Position numbers and translations under genes: made by a program. 7,907 bases of DNA from Flavobacterium sp. (GTDB lineage: Bacteria > Bacteroidota > Bacteroidia > Flavobacteriales > Flavobacteriaceae). This document shows positions 4,751 through 7,907 of the stretch, one piece after another. Where the stretch lies: the NCBI GenBank assembly GCA_003449615.1, contig DMHA01000334.1:1-7907 (forward strand). Direction: 5' to 3'. Within the stretch, counting starts at the first letter, position 1. Each line of letters starts with the position of its first letter. The notes below the pieces were generated by a model. The model was not told the origin of the DNA. It searched no databases and saw nothing but the letters and a program-made list of their open reading frames with translations.

Positions 4751-6931
4751 CTATTCATTTCTTCTTATAAAATTAAAATCCAATTGTTTTTTGACTAAAT
4801 CGGCATTTTTAACTTTAACATAAATCTCGTCGCCTAGTTGCAAAAGCGATTTTGTAGTGGCTCCAACCAAAGCATATTGTTTTTCGTCGAAAGTGTAATA
4901 ATCATCTTTTATTTCTCGGATTCGAACCATTCCTTCACATTTGTTTTCGATAATTTCAACGAAAATTCCCCATTCAGTTACTCCAGAAATGACACCTAAA
5001 AATTCCTGATCGTTGTGGTTTTGCATATATTTCACCTGCATATATTTGATAGAATCACGCTCGGCATTGGTCGCCAAGCCTTCCATTGTAGAAGAATGTA
5101 AACATTTTGCTTCATACTTTTCTTCATCGACCGATTTTCCTCCATCGAGATAATATTGCAATAATCGATGCACCATAACATCAGGATAACGACGAATGGG
5201 CGAGGTAAAATGGCTGTAATAATCAAAAGCCAAGCCATAATGACCGATATTATCTGTCGAATATTTGGCTTTACTCATAGTTCTAATGGCTAAAGTATCA
5301 ATCAAATTTTGTTCTTTTTTTCCAACAACATCGCTTAATAAAGTATTCAAGGATTTCGAAATATCACCTTTATTCTTGAAATCTATTTTGTAACCAAATT
5401 TTGCAATTACGGTTTGCATTGCAATTAATTTATCTTCATTGGGTTCGTCGTGGATTCTATAAATAAAAGTTTTCTTTTGTTTGCCAATGTATTCCGCTAC
5501 TTTTCTATTCGCTAAAAGCATAAATTCTTCAATCAAATGATTGGCATCTTTCGAAATTTTAAAATAAACTCCTTCTGGTTCGCCTTCATCATCCAAATTG
5601 AATTTTACTTCAACTTTATCAAAAGAAATTGCTCCCTCATTCATTCTATTTCTACGAAGAATTTTGGCTAAATCTTGCATTTTAAGCGTTGCAGAGACAA
5701 TTTCATCCGAAACTTGATAAGCATTTCCTGTAATAGAAGTTTCAGCTGGAATGGTATTGTCTTTGGTTTCTATAATGTATTGTGCCTCTTCGTAAGCAAA
5801 TCGTTGATCTGAAAAAATTACCGTTCTACCAAACCATTGATTAATAACTTCCGCTTTTTCGGAAATTTCAAAAATAGCCGAAAACGTATATTTCTCTTCT
5901 TGTGGACGTAAGGAACAAGCAAAATTCGATAAAACTTCTGGTAACATTGGCACAACTCGGTCAACTAAATACACTGAAGTTGCTCGTTGATAAGCTTCAT
6001 CATCTAGAATAGTTCCTTCTTGAAGATAATAGGAAACATCGGCAATGTGAACACCAATTTCGTAATTTCCGTTTTCTAACCTTTTAAAAGACAAGGCATC
6101 ATCAAAATCTTTAGCATCTTTTGGATCAATCGTGAAAGTCAAAGTATCGCGCATATCACGACGATTTTTGATTTCTTCTTCAGTTATCGAAGTATCTATT
6201 TTTTGCGCAAAAACCTCTACTTCCACAGGAAATTCTGCGGGTAAACCATATTCAGCCAAAATAGCGTGAATTTCAGTATCGTGTTCTCCAGGTTTTCCGA
6301 GTACTTTGATTACGGAACCAAAAGGACTATCGGCTCTTTTAGGCCAATCTTCGATATGAACCAAAACAACATCGCCTTGCTCTGCTTCGCCTAATTTATC
6401 TTTTGGAATAAAAATATCGGTGTACATTTTAGGATTGGCAGTCGATACAAAAGCAAAATTCTTTTGAATATCAATAACGCCAACAAAATCGGTTTTGGCT
6501 CTTTCGAGCACTTCAATCACTTCGCCTTCGGGTCTTCGCCCTTTTCTACGGTTGTAAACATAGACTTTTACAGTGTCTTTGTCTAAAGCTCTATTCAAAT
6601 TATTGGTTGGAATAAAAACGTCTTCTTCTAATTCGGGACACACAAAATAAGCGGTTTTCCGACCAGTCATATCAATAATTCCTTCGTAATAATCTTGACT
6701 TAATGCTTTGATAAGGTATTTTCCTGGTTCAGATTCAATAATCTTTTTTTGGGATGCAAGAATTTTTAAATCTCTAATGATTTCGTTTCTGCTCTTGGTA
6801 TCATCTTTTTCTAAAAGAGTGGCTATTTGTTTGTAGTTAAAGGCTTTATTGGAATTTTGTGATAGTATTTTTATAATTTTATTAGAAAAATCTTTCTCTT
6901 TGTTTTCTGGTTTTCTCAATTTTTTACTCAT
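4751..6931 (-). CDS. rnr: Ribonuclease R (RNase II/RNB family 3'-5' exoribonuclease)
   Basis: A 726-residue processive 3'-5' exoribonuclease that degrades structured RNA and takes part in RNA turnover and quality control. Domains in order: N-terminal winged-helix segment (about 15-75), two cold-shock OB folds (about 82-137 and 150-213), the RNB catalytic domain (about 255-590) and a C-terminal S1 domain (about 643-723, with GVISGVTEWGIFVEI at 646-660). The four metal-binding aspartates stand in TIDPKDAKDFDDAL as D269, D275, D277 and D278 and match RNase II D201/D207/D209/D210. The RNB signature TSPIRRYPDVMVHR is at 576-589. The protein ends directly after S1 and lacks the long basic tail of E. 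coli RNase R (813 residues). The start at 6929-6931 gives a natural lysine-rich N-terminus. It diverges from the DUF2007 gene. Confidence 0.97.
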   Translation of the reverse strand: MSKKLRKPENKEKDFSNKIIKILSQNSNKAFNYKQIATLLEKDDTKSRNEIIRDLKILASQKKIIESEPGKYLIKALSQDYYEGIIDMTGRKTAYFVCPELEEDVFIPTNNLNRALDKDTVKVYVYNRRKGRRPEGEVIEVLERAKTDFVGVIDIQKNFAFVSTANPKMYTDIFIPKDKLGEAEQGDVVLVHIEDWPKRADSPFGSVIKVLGKPGEHDTEIHAILAEYGLPAEFPVEVEVFAQKIDTSITEEEIKNRRDMRDTLTFTIDPKDAKDFDDALSFKRLENGNYEIGVHIADVSYYLQEGTILDDEAYQRATSVYLVDRVVPMLPEVLSNFACSLRPQEEKYTFSAIFEISEKAEVINQWFGRTVIFSDQRFAYEEAQYIIETKDNTIPAETSITGNAYQVSDEIVSATLKMQDLAKILRRNRMNEGAISFDKVEVKFNLDDEGEPEGVYFKISKDANHLIEEFMLLANRKVAEYIGKQKKTFIYRIHDEPNEDKLIAMQTVIAKFGYKIDFKNKGDISKSLNTLLSDVVGKKEQNLIDTLAIRTMSKAKYSTDNIGHYGLAFDYYSHFTSPIRRYPDVMVHRLLQYYLDGGKSVDEEKYEAKCLHSSTMEGLATNAERDSIKYMQVKYMQNHNDQEFLGVISGVTEWGIFVEIIENKCEGMVRIREIKDDYYTFDEKQYALVGATTKSLLQLGDEIYVKVKNADLVKKQLDFNFIRRNE

Positions 6932-6950
6932 AATTATTTTCTTAAAAGTC

Positions 6951-6958
6951 TAAAATTA
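6951..6958 (-). promoter_or_regulatory. Weak -7 box candidate for rnr
   Basis: Minus-strand TAATTTTA (6958-6951) matches TAnnTTTG at all but the last base. It would start transcription about 12 bases before the rnr ATG. No convincing TTG lies at the right distance upstream. Confidence 0.3.
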
Positions 6959-6963
6959 CGAAG

Positions 6964-7000
6964 AAGTATTAAGATTTAAAGTATTAAGTATTAAGATTTA
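6964..7000. repeat. Direct repeats between the divergent rnr and DUF2007 genes
   Basis: AAGTATTAAGATTTA occurs identically at 6964-6978 and 6986-7000 (22-base period), with a shorter AAGTATTA between them at 6979-6986. Three AGTATTA cores therefore lie in tandem in the 109-bp divergent promoter region. They may be binding sites that act on both genes or simple replication-slippage repeats. The low complexity lowers the weight of the signal. Confidence 0.6.
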
Positions 7001-7009
7001 TCTAAAATA

Positions 7010-7018
7010 TAACTTTTG
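7010..7018 (+). promoter_or_regulatory. Near-match -7 box for the DUF2007 gene
   Basis: TAACTTTTG differs from TAnnTTTG by one extra T. It lies 22 bases before the ATG at 7041, which gives a leader of similar length to the other genes here. No TTG is seen at the usual distance upstream. Confidence 0.3.
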
Positions 7019-7040
7019 TATCTTTATAAAAATTTACAAA

Positions 7041-7277
7041 ATGGACTATTTTCAAACGATTACTACATTCAATTTTGCTCACGAAATTATCGTTTTGAAA
7101 TCCATTTTACAGAGTAAAGGAATACCTTTTTTGTTTCAAAACGAGAATCTAATTGCGATTGATCCATTTGCTAGCATTGCGTACGGCGGTATTCATCTCA
7201 AAGTTCATCTCAATGATTTCGAAAGAGTTCAAGAGATTCTGGATAATTTGAATACTAATTTAAAAATAGTGGACTAG
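7041..7277 (+). CDS. DUF2007 domain protein (small, function unknown)
   Basis: A 78-residue soluble protein that is essentially one DUF2007 domain, sometimes labelled 'putative prokaryotic signal transducing protein'. The family pattern is visible: an N-terminal strand and helix (FNFAHEIIVLKSILQSKGIP, 10-29), a short strand with Gln-Asn-Glu (33-35), the DPFASIAYGGIHLKV segment with its Gly-Gly (41-55), and a last helix (NDFERVQEILDNL, 58-70). The fold resembles a small alpha/beta ligand-binding or regulatory domain. Its partner and ligand are not known. There is no signal peptide or membrane segment. The ATG follows an A-rich leader without a clear Shine-Dalgarno sequence, usual in this phylum. 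It is transcribed away from rnr, and nothing follows it on the same strand within the window. Confidence 0.85.
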   Translation: MDYFQTITTFNFAHEIIVLKSILQSKGIPFLFQNENLIAIDPFASIAYGGIHLKVHLNDFERVQEILDNLNTNLKIVD

Positions 7278-7907
7278 ATTGCTTTGCTTCCTAACTCCTC
7301 GTAATTACTTTTTGAAGTTATCAACATTTATTAATAACAACAAAAAGAAAAATAAATTTAAATTAATTTTTTAATGGTTATTATAGCGTGTTGATAGTTG
7401 TAATAACTTTATTTTTAAAACTATGAATTTTTAGTTATTTGTTTTTATACCGACTTATCAACATAATTTTTAGTGGTTAAAAGCTTTATTTTAAACCTGT
7501 TTTAAAAAACTATTAACAACGGTTGATAATTAAATTTAGCTTGATTTTGTAAATAAGTTTGTTACTAATTTTTGTTAATAATATCATTTTTTTTATCAAT
7601 AACTTTTCTAAAAATAATACAAACTATTTTTGTTTATTTCATTCCCGTTTTGGATTAGGTTTTTATTTGATACAAACAAGAAATAGTTTTAATTTTCTAT
7701 CTAAAGTTATAAACATTCTATATTAATTTAAGGTTAACTGAATATCAAGGATTTACGAAAATTATTAACAATCATAATTTTTTGTAAATTAAATAACTGA
7801 TATTCAATAACTTAATTATTTTAAAATATTTTTAGTACTTCTTTTTACTATTTTATATTTTGATACTATTATTGAATTAATAAGTAATTCTTTCCTTAAA
7901 TTTGTGA
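7278..7907. other. Gene-free AT-rich region with DnaA-box-like sites, candidate oriC
   Basis: No coding frame or RNA gene could be supported in these 630 bases. TTATCAACA, one base from the classical DnaA box TTATCCACA, occurs exactly at 7318-7326 and 7455-7463. Single-mismatch variants occur at 7389-7397 (minus), 7521-7529 (minus), 7573-7581 (minus), 7593-7601, 7707-7715 and 7762-7770. Long A/T-only runs (for example around 7345-7372 and 7798-7832) would melt easily. Together these suggest a replication origin or a DnaA-controlled upstream region. The AT-richness makes chance matches to such motifs more likely, and no dnaA gene is inside the window, so the call is tentative. Confidence 0.5.
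7872..7904 (+). promoter_or_regulatory. Rightward promoter at the window edge
   Basis: TTG at 7872-7874 is followed after 22 bases by TAAATTTG at 7897-7904. This is an exact TTG-N22-TAnnTTTG match with the same spacing as the ATPase promoter. It points out of the right end and implies a plus-strand gene starting soon after 7907. If the preceding region is the origin, dnaA is the obvious guess, but that gene is not visible. Confidence 0.55.

Noticed and set aside
5032..5238. Second minus-strand open frame inside rnr
   Set aside because: It overlaps the RNB and linker region of RNase R in another frame; the RNase R frame is intact and conserved there.
7545..7561. TAAGTTTG at 7554-7561 as a promoter inside the gene-free region
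   Set aside because: The -7 box is exact, but no TTG lies 17-23 bases upstream and no gene follows within the window.

Overview
The window looks like chromosomal DNA of a low-GC member of the Bacteroidota, most likely Flavobacterium or a close relative. The evidence is the very AT-rich intergenic DNA, promoters of the TTG-N17-23-TAnnTTTG type used by this phylum, A-rich leaders with little Shine-Dalgarno sequence, and protein families typical of Flavobacteriia (head GIN/DUF2807, DUF2007, AAA_14-DUF4143, Tat-type alkaline phosphatase). The genus is inferred from these signs, not from a search.

Layout from left to right. A complete tRNA-Cys(GCA) with its terminator (6-110) is followed by a 25-base REP-like sequence and a degenerate second copy of the tRNA 3' end plus terminator (161-214). 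Next is a plus-strand alkaline phosphatase gene (365-1780) with a Tat-like signal and a complete metal/phosphate active site. The convergent gap after it holds a 147-bp element with 13-bp inverted ends flanked by AGAT on both sides, which resembles a small non-autonomous transposable element (MITE).

Four minus-strand genes follow: a LysE-type exporter (1995-2663), a secreted head GIN/DUF2807 protein (2730-3395), an AAA_14/DUF4143 ATPase (3425-4603) and ribonuclease R (4751-6931). Upstream of the ATPase gene is an array of 33-bp palindromic repeats (4651-4728), and the -33 box of a good promoter lies inside it. This looks like an operator and is the most system-like feature of the window. A small DUF2007 gene (7041-7277) diverges from rnr.

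The last 630 bases hold no gene. They are extremely AT-rich, carry many copies or near-copies of TTATCAACA (a DnaA-box-like 9-mer) on both strands, and end in a well-formed rightward promoter. This is a candidate replication origin or dnaA-type regulatory region, with a gene expected just beyond the right edge.

The genes do not form one pathway. Phosphate scavenging (PhoA), export (LysE), RNA decay (RNase R) and an envelope protein are housekeeping or ordinary accessory functions. The ATPase with its repeat array is the most likely later arrival.
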